Source: Deltaproteobacteria bacterium GWC2_55_46
GTDB lineage: Bacteria > Desulfobacterota > GWC2-55-46
Direction: 5' to 3'
Assembly (NCBI GenBank): GCA_001595385.3
Contig: LVEI03000001.1
Location: 434,001 to 498,000, forward strand
DNA: 64,000 nucleotides
Shown piece by piece: positions 1 through 8,919 of this stretch. The position numbers and the translations under genes are program-made. The notes beneath the pieces are model-generated. The model was not told the origin of the DNA. It made no database searches and worked only from the letters and a program-made list of their open reading frames with translations. Positions within the stretch are counted from its first letter, which is position 1. Each line of letters begins with the position of its first letter.

Positions 1-23
1 GATGGCTTTTATTGCATTTTTAC

Positions 24-722
24 TCATCTTAAGAGATTGAACTTGAATATATGCCAGAAGGCCGCGATACCGTCCTTCCAGTTTATCTTCTTGCCTTCCT
101 CGTAGGTACGCCCCGCGTATGATATCGATGTCTCGTATATGCGGCACCTCTTCCTGGCGACCTTGGCCGTTATCTCCGGCTCGAAGCCGAACCTGTCCGA
201 CTCAAGCCTTATCTCCTTTAACACCCCGGCCCTGAAGGCCTTGTAGCCGGTCTCCATGTCGGTGAGGTTCAGGTTCGTAAGCATATTCGAGAAAAAGGTC
301 AGTAGCTTGTTCCCTATCATGTGCCAGAAGAAGAGCACCCTGTGCGATTCCCCGCCGATGAACCTTGACCCGTAGACCACGTCAGCCTTTCCGTCGAGTA
401 TCGGCTGGATGAGCTTGGAGTAGTCATTGGGGTCGTACTCGAAGTCCGCGTCCTGCACTATGACGATATCGCCTGTCACCTCTGAGAAGCCGGTCCGGAG
501 GGCCGCGCCCTTTCCCTTATTGAGGTCGTGCATGAGGAGCTTGAGGCGCACCCCCTCATTCCACTCCGCCTGCATGCCCTTCAGCACGTCCCTTGTGCCG
601 TCCCTTGAGAAGTCGTCGACGATGACGATCTCGTCAAGCATGCCTGTTGCGAGCACCCTTTTTATGACCGCGGATATGTACTCCCGTTCATTGTAGACAG
701 GCACGACTACCGAAATGCTCAT
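24..722 (-). CDS. Family 2 glycosyltransferase, dolichol-phosphate-mannose-synthase-like
   Basis: The protein transfers a sugar from a nucleotide donor, probably to a polyprenyl phosphate or glycan acceptor at the cytoplasmic membrane. It opens with the GT-A nucleotide-binding stretch VVVPVYNE, then has DDFSRDGT and the acidic VQDADFEYDP region that binds the divalent cation. A GSRFIGG motif and a METGYKAFR segment are typical of the DPM1/DPG-synthase-like GT2 group. The frame is open to 860, but the ATG at 722 is preceded by AGGT and starts directly at the conserved fold, giving 232 residues. An ATG at 737 is also possible. It is divergent from the cytochrome gene at 887. Substrate is unknown. 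Confidence 0.85.
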   Translation of the reverse strand: MSISVVVPVYNEREYISAVIKRVLATGMLDEIVIVDDFSRDGTRDVLKGMQAEWNEGVRLKLLMHDLNKGKGAALRTGFSEVTGDIVIVQDADFEYDPNDYSKLIQPILDGKADVVYGSRFIGGESHRVLFFWHMIGNKLLTFFSNMLTNLNLTDMETGYKAFRAGVLKEIRLESDRFGFEPEITAKVARKRCRIYETSISYAGRTYEEGKKINWKDGIAAFWHIFKFNLLR

Positions 723-886
723 TTTACCTGCAGGCATCAGTCCGGCTCCGTTATGGTTTTTATTTTTATACAATAAAATCAAAACGAAATCCACTGTCTG
801 CCGTCTTCTCTTGCTGTTTTGTTTTGATATGCGAGCGAAAACTGGTATAATCCCGCGCATCCGGTAAAAACTTTTTGAGGTTGAAG

Positions 887-2029
887 ATGATTAGAAAGGC
901 TGTAATTACGCTACTTATAGCGGCCTTCGGCTGGGCAGCCATTTGCCAGCAGGCCCTTGCCGAGGAGAGCAAGTTCAGGAAGAGCTTCAGGACGAGCTAC
1001 GAGCAGAACAGGTTTGACGCGCTCGGTTTTCTTGTCAGGACCAACAGAGACAAGCTGCCAGGCGAGATACAGTCGCTTATCGACGAGGCCAGGGCAGCCG
1101 AAAGCTTTCCCGAGAAGATGGTCATCCTGGACCTCGCGAACGCCATGGCTACGATGCACAAGGAATGGCACGGGGTGGACACCTTCCTTCCAGAAATAGA
1201 AAAGATGCAGAAGGAAGAGATAAAGAAGGAAGAGTCGAGGAAGGCCGAGATCGAGAAATGGGAAAGGTACGAATCCTTCCCGGGCAACCTGTTGATGAAG
1301 GCAAAGGCGGAGGAGCTGGAGGCCATAGGGCTTTCTCCTGTAATCTTCCCTCACTGGGTCCACAGGATAAACTTCGAGTGCAAGGCCTGCCACCAGGAGC
1401 TCTTCCAGATGAAGAGGTCGGACGCGATAACCATGACAGAGATATTCGAGGGCAAGCTCTGCGGAGCGTGCCATAACGGGAAGGTGGCCTTCGACGCAGC
1501 CGAAAGCTGCGAGATGTGCCACGTTGCCGGCAAACCCGAGGCAGAGCCGCTCGTCTCACCGAAAAAAGCGGATATGAAAAACATAAAGGCCACCGCAGAC
1601 CGTCTCGGCACAGGGCTCGACCTTGACCTGCTGCCCAACAATAAGCTTCCATTCGACAAGTTCGGCAACATAGACTGGACGCTCCTGAGGAAGGCCCAAA
1701 AGCAGCCTATAAAATCGATAAAGAAGGACCCTCCAACGGACGAGACCAGGGATAACGAGATACTCTTCGAGTCGCCGGTACCCTTTGTGAGCCACGTGGT
1801 CTTCAGCCACAAGAAACACTCTGAAATGATCGTCTGCTCATCCTGCCACCAGGAAGTTTTCAGAGAGGATCTCGGCTCGTCAAGGGTCAACATGACCGAG
1901 ATGTCTCGTGGAGCCTCGTGCGGCGCATGCCACGGAAAGGTCTCATTCAAGTTCGCGGACTGCAAGCGCTGCCACTCAAAGCCTGCCGGAGAGACAGCCG
2001 GGGGGATGCTGCTTCGGAAGAAGCGGTAA
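887..2029 (+). CDS. Periplasmic six-heme c-type cytochrome (two c7-type triheme domains)
   Basis: An N-terminal signal peptide (basic start, hydrophobic core, ending near QQALA) predicts export. Six CxxCH heme sites lie at about residues 165, 192, 208, 317, 345 and 359, so there are two groups of three. Each group is preceded by an F-x-H-x-x-H region (FPHWVH and FSHKKH) that would supply distal ligands, as in the cytochrome c7 family. The two triheme modules are joined by a linker of about 100 residues. The frame begins with TTG at 875, but the ATG at 887 has a GAGG ribosome site six bases upstream and is preferred. Likely role: periplasmic electron transfer; partner unknown. Confidence 0.88.
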   Translation: MIRKAVITLLIAAFGWAAICQQALAEESKFRKSFRTSYEQNRFDALGFLVRTNRDKLPGEIQSLIDEARAAESFPEKMVILDLANAMATMHKEWHGVDTFLPEIEKMQKEEIKKEESRKAEIEKWERYESFPGNLLMKAKAEELEAIGLSPVIFPHWVHRINFECKACHQELFQMKRSDAITMTEIFEGKLCGACHNGKVAFDAAESCEMCHVAGKPEAEPLVSPKKADMKNIKATADRLGTGLDLDLLPNNKLPFDKFGNIDWTLLRKAQKQPIKSIKKDPPTDETRDNEILFESPVPFVSHVVFSHKKHSEMIVCSSCHQEVFREDLGSSRVNMTEMSRGASCGACHGKVSFKFADCKRCHSKPAGETAGGMLLRKKR

Positions 2030-2050
2030 GGATGAGCGCTTTAAAAAAAA

Positions 2051-2076
2051 GAAGGCGGGCCATCTGGCCCGCCTTC
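2051..2076 (-). terminator. Rho-independent terminator of copA
   Basis: A perfect 11-bp stem (2051-2061 with 2066-2076) closes a 4-base loop. On the minus strand it is followed by eight T residues (A run at 2043-2050). It sits 20 bases after the copA stop. It may also stop plus-strand reading from the cytochrome gene, although the T run on that side is poor. Confidence 0.85.
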
Positions 2077-2095
2077 GCTCATTTCACTCCGCGCT

Positions 2096-4546
2096 TTAAA
2101 TAGCAGCGGGGGTGAATCTCCTTAAACGGAGAGAATTGCTCACGACGCTTACAGATGAAAGCCCCATCGCCGCCGCCGCGAACATCGGGTCAAGGAGCAC
2201 CCCGAAGAATGGATAGAGCGCGCCGGCCGCGACAGGGATGAGCAGGATGTTGTAGAAGAACGCCCAGAAGAGGTTCTGCTTTATATTCCCGATAGTCGCC
2301 CTGCTCAAGGCGATAGCGGTACCAATGGACCTCAAATCGCCCCCGACAAGGGTTATGTCAGAGGCCTCTATCGCCACGTCCGTCCCTGTGCCTATGGCCA
2401 CCCCTACGTCAGATTGCGCCAGCGCAGGCGCGTCGTTTATGCCGTCGCCCACCATCGCTACGATCTTCCCCTCTGCCTGAAGCCTTTTTACCTCTTTGGC
2501 CTTATCCTCCGGCAGCACCTCAGAAAGTACCCTTTCAACACCAAGCTCTTTCGCGATCGCCATGGCTGTCCTTCTGTTATCACCCGTCATGATGACGGTT
2601 TCAAGCCCCATTCTTTTCAAGACGTCTATCGCCTCTTTCGAGTTCTCCTTGAGCGTGTCGGCAATGGCTATTATCCCTGCCGCCTTCCCGTCGATGGCGA
2701 CGAAAACAGGCGTCTTCCCCTCGTCAGAGAGCCTGTCACCTTCTTCAGCGGCCTTGTACATCGCTATATTCCTGCCCCGCAAGAGCCTCTCCGTGCCCAG
2801 GAGCACGTCTTTCCCGTCCACGCGCGCGGCTATTCCATGGCCTGGAAGCGCTTCGAAGCCCTGAGCGTCAACCGTACTTATCCCAAGCTCGGCGGCCTTT
2901 TTCACGATAGACTCGCCGACCGGGTGCTCAGAGCCCCTCTCGGCTGAGGCGGCGTAGAATAAGAGCTCCTCAACGGTGATGCCTGGGCCGTAGCCAAGCG
3001 GCACGACATCCTTTACGGAAGGACGCCCTTTTGTGAGCGTCCCGGTCTTATCGAGCACGACGGTATCGAGCTTGTGGGCCGTCTCAAGAGACTCCCCTCC
3101 CCTTATGAGGATGCCGAGCTCCGCGCCCTTGCCTGTCCCGACCATTATGGAGGTCGGGGTAGCAAGCCCCATCGCGCACGGGCAGGCTATGATAAGTACG
3201 GCTATGAAGTTAAGCAGCGCTATCGTTGCGGCTGGCGCGGGGCCGAACGAGTACCATGTGATGAAGGTAACGACGGCAATGGCTATGACCGCCGGGACGA
3301 AATAAGAAGCGATGACGTCTGCCAGCCTGGCTATGGGGGGCTTGCTGCCCTGGGCACGCTCCACGAGCCTTATTATCTGCGCGAGCGCGGTATCCTTTCC
3401 GACCTTTGTCGCCCTGAACCTGAACGCGCCTGTGGTATTTATGGTCGCCCCTATGACCTCGTCCCCCTCCTTTTTCTCTACAGGCATGCTCTCGCCGCTT
3501 ATCATCGACTCGTCAACCGACGAATAGCCGGACGTTACGACTCCGTCCACCGGGACCTTCTCCCCCGGCCTCACGGCGACTATCTCTCCGGGGAGGACCT
3601 CATTCGCCGGGATATCTATTTCAGCGCCCTGCCTTACCACACGCGCCGTCCTTGCCTGAAGCCCGATGAGCTTCCTTATGGCCTCGCCTGTCTGCCCCCT
3701 GGCCCTAAGCTCAAGCATCCTGCCAAGGAGTATGAGCGCTATGATAACCGAGGCTGTCTCGAAATAGACCTCCCCGGCAAGGCCGCGCGAGGAGAAAAAG
3801 CCGGGGAAGAGCGTTACGGCTGCGCTAAAAAAGTACGCCGCGGATGTGCCGACAGCGATAAGGGTGTTCATGTCAGCGTACCTGTGCCTTGCGGCCGCCC
3901 ACGCGCCCCTGTAAAAACGCCAGCCGCTCCAGAACTGCACAGGGGTTGCCAGTATAAGCTGCGGGAAATGGTCGCCGAGAAGGTCCGGGGCCCTATCAAG
4001 AAGGCCAATGAGGGAGGCTGCCATGAGAGTGGCCGAGACAAAGGCCGCGAAAAGGAACCTTATACGCAGACCCCGTATCTCTTCATTTTTAACACGGCTG
4101 TCCTTCGCAAGAAGGTCGTCTTCTTTTGCCGGAGGCTCGGCCCTGAAACCGGCGTCAGTTATCGCCTTTACAAGGGCGTCTATCGACACTACCGCGGGCA
4201 GGTAATTTATGTCAGCGCGTCCGGTCGCCAGGTTAACCGACGCGCTTTCGACCCCTTCGACCCTGTCGAGCGCCGCGGTTATCTTGCTTAAGCAGGATGC
4301 GCAGCTCATGCCATGGACCGTTATCGCGACACTTTCTACTACAGAGCCGTAGCCAAGCTCTCTTACAGCCTTTACAAGGTCTTTGATGCTGACCAATTCA
4401 GGGTCGTAGAATATGGATACATTCTCGGCGGCGAAGTTGACCCTGGCTGATACAATGCCGGTTAAATCCGTGAGCCCCTTTTCTATCTTGGCTGCGCACG
4501 AAGCGCAGCCCATCCCTGTTATGGGGAAGCTGACCGTTTTGTGCAA
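2096..4546 (-). CDS. copA: Copper-exporting P1B-type ATPase CopA
   Basis: Pumps Cu(I) out of the cytosol using ATP. Two N-terminal heavy-metal-associated domains carry GMGCASC and GMSCASC. The membrane metal site is the CPC motif in [10 protein letters not shown], typical of Cu(I) P1B-1 pumps. The phosphorylation loop DKTGTLT, the TGDN motif and the hinge [10 protein letters not shown] are all present. The frame opens with TTG at 4570, but the TTG at 4546 has AGGAG nine bases upstream (4556-4560). A promoter-like TATAAT at 4579-4584 would put transcription start near 4571, so 4546 is the better start (816 residues). It is a single-gene unit ending in a strong terminator. Confidence 0.95.
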   Translation of the reverse strand: MHKTVSFPITGMGCASCAAKIEKGLTDLTGIVSARVNFAAENVSIFYDPELVSIKDLVKAVRELGYGSVVESVAITVHGMSCASCLSKITAALDRVEGVESASVNLATGRADINYLPAVVSIDALVKAITDAGFRAEPPAKEDDLLAKDSRVKNEEIRGLRIRFLFAAFVSATLMAASLIGLLDRAPDLLGDHFPQLILATPVQFWSGWRFYRGAWAAARHRYADMNTLIAVGTSAAYFFSAAVTLFPGFFSSRGLAGEVYFETASVIIALILLGRMLELRARGQTGEAIRKLIGLQARTARVVRQGAEIDIPANEVLPGEIVAVRPGEKVPVDGVVTSGYSSVDESMISGESMPVEKKEGDEVIGATINTTGAFRFRATKVGKDTALAQIIRLVERAQGSKPPIARLADVIASYFVPAVIAIAVVTFITWYSFGPAPAATIALLNFIAVLIIACPCAMGLATPTSIMVGTGKGAELGILIRGGESLETAHKLDTVVLDKTGTLTKGRPSVKDVVPLGYGPGITVEELLFYAASAERGSEHPVGESIVKKAAELGISTVDAQGFEALPGHGIAARVDGKDVLLGTERLLRGRNIAMYKAAEEGDRLSDEGKTPVFVAIDGKAAGIIAIADTLKENSKEAIDVLKRMGLETVIMTGDNRRTAMAIAKELGVERVLSEVLPEDKAKEVKRLQAEGKIVAMVGDGINDAPALAQSDVGVAIGTGTDVAIEASDITLVGGDLRSIGTAIALSRATIGNIKQNLFWAFFYNILLIPVAAGALYPFFGVLLDPMFAAAAMGLSSVSVVSNSLRLRRFTPAAI

Positions 4547-4578
4547 ATCCCGATTCTCCTGAACGTTCAAACTATGTA

Positions 4579-4608
4579 ATTATATCATAGCCGCTTGTTT
4601 AATGTCTC
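4579..4608 (-). promoter_or_regulatory. Candidate sigma-70 promoter of copA
   Basis: On the minus strand TATAAT (4584 to 4579) lies 18 bases downstream of GAGACA (4608 to 4603), a four-of-six match to the -35 consensus. The -10 box overlaps an imperfect palindrome CTATG..CATAG (4572-4590), a possible place for a copper-responsive repressor or MerR-type activator. This is inferred from motif match only. Confidence 0.4.
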
Positions 4609-5032
4609 ACAATGGTATCTGAAATCCGTCGCCTTACAGGCGAAGACTTCCAGTGCGTCTAATGAGATTTTCAAGCTTACGTCCTACGCCAGGCTGAAAG
4701 CGCGATGTCAATTGGAAGCGATGGTGGAAGCGATGGATATTCCCGGTCCCCCTCTTTCCCCCTTTAGAAAAGGGGAAAAATTCAGCCGACTGTTTTTCGA
4801 ACCTGCCGCCTTCCAGGCGGTAGTGGTTCAGTTCTAAAAACCTGTGCTATGACCGGTCGCGAGCGCGATCTTAAGCCCGCGGTTTCCGCTGGGAGCTTCA
4901 ACCGCCGGTTTGCGGGACAGGAGCCCGTCCAGTTCCGGTTACAAGAGTATTTTAGTATTGTCTTAGGCTGTTTACCTATGCTATCTTTTATAGAGATTTT
5001 AACATCTTGCAAGGGACTGCCGGGCGGCCATA
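4609..5032. other. Intergenic region between copA and the radical SAM operon
   Basis: About 420 bases with no convincing gene. It holds the dispersed repeat at 4752-4812. The rest contains short GC-rich hairpins and no riboswitch that I recognise. It must also contain the promoter of the plus-strand operon that begins at 5033; an AT-rich stretch near 4950-5000 is the likely place, but I could not settle on clear -35 and -10 boxes. Confidence 0.5.
4752..4812 (-). repeat. Dispersed composite repeat, copy 1
   Basis: A C-run/G-run hairpin (4759-4775, CCCCTT..AAGGGG) is followed by a 32-base stretch (4781-4812). The reverse complement of that stretch recurs without a mismatch at 56784-56815, again next to a C-run/G-run hairpin. 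The element is a short non-coding interspersed repeat shared over 52 kb in opposite orientation. Confidence 0.75.
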
Positions 5033-6100
5033 ATGGATGAATTCAGGATCGACAGCCACAAGCTCATGTACCATGTTGGCCGGGTGAGCGATTGGCTGAA
5101 AGGTGATAACATCTACCCGCTGTACATGGAAGTCTCGCCCATAGGGGCATGCAACCACAGGTGTACCTACTGCGGTCTCGACTACATGGAATACCAGGCC
5201 CGCTCCCTCGACGCCTCCATCCTGAAAACACGCCTTACAGAGATGGGCAGGCTTGGCCTCAAGTCCATAATGTACGCCGGTGAGGGGGAGCCCTTCCTCC
5301 ACAAGGATATCGCCGGTATCATCAACCACACCAAGGCCTCCGGGATAGACGTCGCCATCACCTCAAACGGGGTGCTCTTCGGCAGAAAGCTCTTTGAGGC
5401 AACACTAGCCTCCATAACATGGATAAAGGTCAGCATAAACGCCGCCACACCGGAGACCTACTCAAAGATACACAGGACAAAGCCAGAGGACTTCCCCAGG
5501 GTAATAGAGAACATAAGAGAGGCCGTGAAGTTCAGGGAGGCCAATAAGCTCTCCTCGACCATCGGCATGCAGATGATACTCCTCCCGGAGAACATTGGAG
5601 AGGCGGTGCTGCTGGCCAGGAAGGCCAAGGAGATAGGCGCCGACTACCTGGTCATCAAGTCCTACTCCCAGCACCTCAAAAGCGTCACACGCCAGTACGA
5701 GGAATTCAAGTACACGGACTTCTACTACCTGAACGACGAGCTCAGGAAGCTATCTGACGCGAAGTTCAACGTAGTCTTCAGGATGAACGCCATGAAGAAG
5801 CTCGAGGAGGGCACAAAGAGGTACGACAGGTGCATGGCCCTGCCCTTCTGGTCGTACATAGACGCCGGCGGCTGCGTCTGGGCCTGCAGCGCCTTCCTGG
5901 GCGACGAAAGGTTCCTCCTGGGCAATATAAACGAAAACAGCTTCGAGCAGATCTGGAAGAGCGACCGGCGCAAGGAAGTGATGGAGTTCGTGGATAAGGA
6001 GCTGGACACCACCGAATGCCGCAGGAACTGCAGGATGGACGAGGTGAACCGCTATCTCTGGGAGCTTAAGCACCCATCCTTGCACGTCAACTTCATCTGA
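5033..6100 (+). CDS. Radical SAM protein with C-terminal SPASM-like cluster region
   Basis: Cys40, Cys44 and Cys47 form the CX3CX2C site that holds the SAM-cleaving 4Fe-4S cluster. It is followed by a GEGEP stretch (SAM amino-group binding). Near the C terminus further cysteines (GGCVWACSAF and TTECRRNCRMD) form a SPASM/twitch-like auxiliary cluster site. Such proteins modify peptides, sugars or small molecules by radical chemistry; the substrate here is unknown. It is the first gene of an eight-gene plus-strand operon, with an 11-base gap to the next gene. Sugar or lipid modification is inferred from the glycosyltransferases downstream. Confidence 0.85.
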   Translation: MDEFRIDSHKLMYHVGRVSDWLKGDNIYPLYMEVSPIGACNHRCTYCGLDYMEYQARSLDASILKTRLTEMGRLGLKSIMYAGEGEPFLHKDIAGIINHTKASGIDVAITSNGVLFGRKLFEATLASITWIKVSINAATPETYSKIHRTKPEDFPRVIENIREAVKFREANKLSSTIGMQMILLPENIGEAVLLARKAKEIGADYLVIKSYSQHLKSVTRQYEEFKYTDFYYLNDELRKLSDAKFNVVFRMNAMKKLEEGTKRYDRCMALPFWSYIDAGGCVWACSAFLGDERFLLGNINENSFEQIWKSDRRKEVMEFVDKELDTTECRRNCRMDEVNRYLWELKHPSLHVNFI

Positions 6101-6111
6101 CCGGAATACCA

Positions 6112-7116
6112 ATGAAAAAAGAGCTCTCAAGATACGGCCTTGGCGCGATAGACGCGAATACGCTTCCCGGACTCCTGAGGAACATGCTGAGGATAAGGAT
6201 GTTCGAGGAGAAGATAGTCGAGCTTTACCCGGAGCAGGAGATGAAGTGCCCGGTGCACCTCTGTATCGGGCAGGAGGCCATAGCCGCCGGTGTCGCCGCC
6301 CACTTGAAAAAAGAGGACTACGTCTTCTCCAACCACAGGGGGCACGGCCACTGCCTTGCCAAGGGCAGCTCCATGAAGCCGCTTTTCGCCGAGTTCTACG
6401 GAAAGGCGACCGGGTGCAGCAAGGGCAAGGGCGGCTCCATGCACCTGATAGACCTCGAGAACGGGATCTTCGGCACCTCCGCGATAGTCGGCGGCGGCAT
6501 ACCGATGGGCGTTGGCGCGGCCCTGGCGTCAAGCATCAAAGGCGAGGAACGTGTCACCGTCATATTCTTCGGCGACGGCGCATATGACGAAGGCGCCTTC
6601 TACGAGTCCTTCAATTTCGCCGCCCTCAAAAAGCTCCCCGTGCTCTTCGTTTGCGAGAACAACTTTTACGCCACCAACTCGCACCAGTCATCAAGGCAGC
6701 CGGGCTGCCGGATATCAGACGCGGCCGCGGCCTTCGACGCGCACGGCAGGTGCATTGACGGCAACAGCGTGCTCGAGGTCTTTGATGCCGCCGGGGACGC
6801 TATTTCGGCGGCGCGCGGCGGCACCGGCCCCTCTCTCATAGAGGCCAGGACTTATAGATGGAAGGGGCACGTGGGGCCTGATGAGGACTGGACCAAGGGC
6901 TGCAGGCCTGAAGAGGAGCTGCGCTTCTGGAAGGAACAGTGCCCCATAAAACGCTTTAAAGAGCTGCTCGTCTCTGACGGCGTCCTGACCGACCGGGAGA
7001 TAGACGATATGGCCTCTTTAATAAGGGCTGAAATAGACGAGGCGGTGGCCTTCGCCAAGGCGAGCCCTTACCCCGCCGCTTCAGAACTCCTTACAGACGT
7101 TTACTTCGAGGCATAA
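6112..7116 (+). CDS. Thiamine-diphosphate-dependent E1 alpha subunit (pyruvate/acetoin dehydrogenase type)
   Basis: Belongs to the alpha subunits of 2-oxo acid dehydrogenase E1 enzymes. The ThDP/Mg motif runs from GDGAYDEG to CENN, with the usual spacing. The CIGQEAIAAGV and SNHRGHGHCLAKG segments are family hallmarks. Length (334 residues) is normal. It is followed after two bases by the matching beta subunit. No E2 lipoyl acyltransferase or E3 gene is present in the window, so the pair may decarboxylate a 2-oxo acid and pass the aldehyde unit to an acceptor other than a dedicated lipoyl domain. That use is inference. Confidence 0.88.
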   Translation: MKKELSRYGLGAIDANTLPGLLRNMLRIRMFEEKIVELYPEQEMKCPVHLCIGQEAIAAGVAAHLKKEDYVFSNHRGHGHCLAKGSSMKPLFAEFYGKATGCSKGKGGSMHLIDLENGIFGTSAIVGGGIPMGVGAALASSIKGEERVTVIFFGDGAYDEGAFYESFNFAALKKLPVLFVCENNFYATNSHQSSRQPGCRISDAAAAFDAHGRCIDGNSVLEVFDAAGDAISAARGGTGPSLIEARTYRWKGHVGPDEDWTKGCRPEEELRFWKEQCPIKRFKELLVSDGVLTDREIDDMASLIRAEIDEAVAFAKASPYPAASELLTDVYFEA

Positions 7117-7118
7117 GG

Positions 7119-8174
7119 ATGCCCTGGACAAAGATATATTCCAATAAGACAGAATTTGAAAAGGCTCTCAAGGAGAACCCGGATCTCCGCGGCCTCACAT
7201 ATAAAGAGGCGATACGCGAGGCGACCGCCCAGCTCCTCTCATCCGACCCGTCGGTATTCGTACTCGGCGAGGGGGTCGATGACTCAGGCGGTGTATTCGG
7301 CACTACCATCGGGCTTCAGGATGAGTTCGGCAAGGCAAGGGTCATGGACTCCCCGCTTGCAGAGAACGGCGTAACCGGCATAGCGGTCGGCGCCGCCGTC
7401 TCCGGCATGAAGCCGATACTCGTCCACATGAGGGTCGACTTCCTCCCCCTCTCCCTCGACCAGATAATGAACCACGCGGCCAAATGGCATTACATGTTCG
7501 GCGGCAAGGTAAACGTGCCGCTTGTCATACGGAGCATAATCGGGCGCGGCTGGGGCTCGGCTGCCCAGCACTCGCAGAGCCTCCAGGCCATGTTCATGAA
7601 CATACCGGGGCTCCGGGTCGTAATGCCGGCTACACCTTATGACGCCAAGGGGTTGCTCATCGCCTCGGTGCGCGACGGTAACCCGGTAGTCTCCATCGAG
7701 CACCGCTGGCTCTACGAGCACACCGGCTATGTGCCGAAAGAGATGTACGAGGTAGAGCTTGGCAAGGCGATAGTCAGAAGGGCAGGCAGGGACATTACCA
7801 TCGTCGCCATATCTCACATGGTGCACGAGGCGATGCAGGCGGCCGATGAGCTCGCCCTTGCCGGCATAGATTGCGAGGTCATCGACCTGCGTACGCTTAA
7901 GCCGATGGACTCAAGTACTGTAGCCGAATCGGTGGCAAAAACAGGGCGGCTCGTAGTCGCGGATACCGGCTGGAAAGATTGTGGTGTAGGCTCGGAGGTC
8001 ATTGCCAGAATAGCTGAGGCCGGACTACTCCTTAAGGCCCCAGCGGCGAGGGTAAACCTCCCTGAGGCCCCGACACCGGCAAGCCCGGTGCTGGAGAAGG
8101 CCTATTACCCGGGAAAAGAGGCGTTGGCTGAGACGGTCAAGAGGGTGCTTGAATATGGAAAAGTCCAGGCTTAG
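7119..8174 (+). CDS. Thiamine-diphosphate-dependent E1 beta subunit (transketolase-like)
   Basis: Partner of the preceding alpha subunit. The conserved beta-subunit segments are visible: VFVLGEGVDDSGGVFG, DSPLAENGVTGIAVGAA, the HSQSLQAMFMNIPGLRV stretch, and the C-terminal transketolase-C fold with EVIDLRTLKPMD. The region before GLTYKEAIREAT is about 25 residues longer than in many beta subunits. Its 3' end overlaps the next gene by 20 bases, which suggests translational coupling. The natural substrate cannot be read from sequence. A conventional acetoin or pyruvate dehydrogenase is the main alternative, but its other subunits are absent here. Confidence 0.87.
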   Translation: MPWTKIYSNKTEFEKALKENPDLRGLTYKEAIREATAQLLSSDPSVFVLGEGVDDSGGVFGTTIGLQDEFGKARVMDSPLAENGVTGIAVGAAVSGMKPILVHMRVDFLPLSLDQIMNHAAKWHYMFGGKVNVPLVIRSIIGRGWGSAAQHSQSLQAMFMNIPGLRVVMPATPYDAKGLLIASVRDGNPVVSIEHRWLYEHTGYVPKEMYEVELGKAIVRRAGRDITIVAISHMVHEAMQAADELALAGIDCEVIDLRTLKPMDSSTVAESVAKTGRLVVADTGWKDCGVGSEVIARIAEAGLLLKAPAARVNLPEAPTPASPVLEKAYYPGKEALAETVKRVLEYGKVQA

Positions 8175-8919
8175 CGTCTCCATAATCGTGCCCTGCTATA
8201 ACGAGGAGGGCAATATCCTCGGCACTATCGGCGCCATCAAGGAAGCGCTTTCCGCCGCCAATACCTTCAGCTCCTATGAGATACTCATCTTTAACGATTG
8301 CAGCGCCGACAATACCGGCAAGATAGCCGAAGAGATAAAAAAAAGCGAAAAAAGCGTACGCGTTATCCACAACCCAAGGAACATGGGCTTCGGCTACAAC
8401 TTCACCGAAGGCGTAAGACAGGCCCGGAAAGACTATATAATAATGGTCCCCGGGGACAACGAGATACCAGCGGAGGCGATAAGGCGTGTATTGAGCCGCG
8501 CTATAGAGGCTGACGTCATAATCCCGTACACCGCCAACCCCGAGGTAAGGCCGCTTTCACGGCGCGTCATATCGAGGGCCTTCGTCGCGCTCATAAACAC
8601 GATGTTCGGCCTGAGCCTCAGGTACTATAACGGCACCTGCCTGATAAAAGCCCCTCTCCTCAAGAAGGTCCCTCTAAAGACCTGGGGCTTCGCCTACATG
8701 GCGGCGATACTCGTGAGGCTCCTGCGCTCCGGGGCGAGCTACTCCGAGGTCGGCATAGATATAGCGCAGAGGAGCTCGGGCAGGACAAAGGCCTTCGCCT
8801 TAAGGAACATCGTAAGCGTTATAAAGGCCATACTGACGCTTTTCTGGGACGTAAGGGTAAAAGAGAGGTCGAATTACAGATCGAGGCCAGTTAGGCCGGA
8901 GGCGAAGACGGCAAGTTGA
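8155..8919 (+). CDS. Family 2 glycosyltransferase
   Basis: A GT-A fold transferase: VSIIVPCYNEEGN at the N terminus, FNDCSADNT, and a VPGDNEIP motif where DXD is usually found. The middle contains a hydrophobic stretch (RAFVALINTMFGLSL) and the C-terminal half lacks strong transmembrane helices. TTG at 8149 is in frame, but ATG at 8155 is preferred. The gene overlaps the E1 beta gene by 20 bases and its TGA overlaps the start of the next gene, so it is embedded in the operon. It probably adds a sugar to a lipid-linked intermediate; donor and acceptor are unknown. Confidence 0.85.
   Translation: MEKSRLSVSIIVPCYNEEGNILGTIGAIKEALSAANTFSSYEILIFNDCSADNTGKIAEEIKKSEKSVRVIHNPRNMGFGYNFTEGVRQARKDYIIMVPGDNEIPAEAIRRVLSRAIEADVIIPYTANPEVRPLSRRVISRAFVALINTMFGLSLRYYNGTCLIKAPLLKKVPLKTWGFAYMAAILVRLLRSGASYSEVGIDIAQRSSGRTKAFALRNIVSVIKAILTLFWDVRVKERSNYRSRPVRPEAKTAS

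Noticed and set aside
911-1522. Minus-strand frame within the cytochrome gene
   Set aside because: It overlaps the heme-binding coding region and has low-complexity composition, as expected for a reversed GC-rich gene.
3074-4291. Long open frame (405 residues) on the plus strand
   Set aside because: It lies inside copA on the other strand. CopA keeps all its ATPase motifs, the antisense frame has no ribosome site or recognisable domain, and its existence follows from GC-rich codon bias.
4595-4837. Possible 80-residue gene between copA and the radical SAM operon
   Set aside because: It has no ribosome site or domain and overlaps a dispersed repeat.
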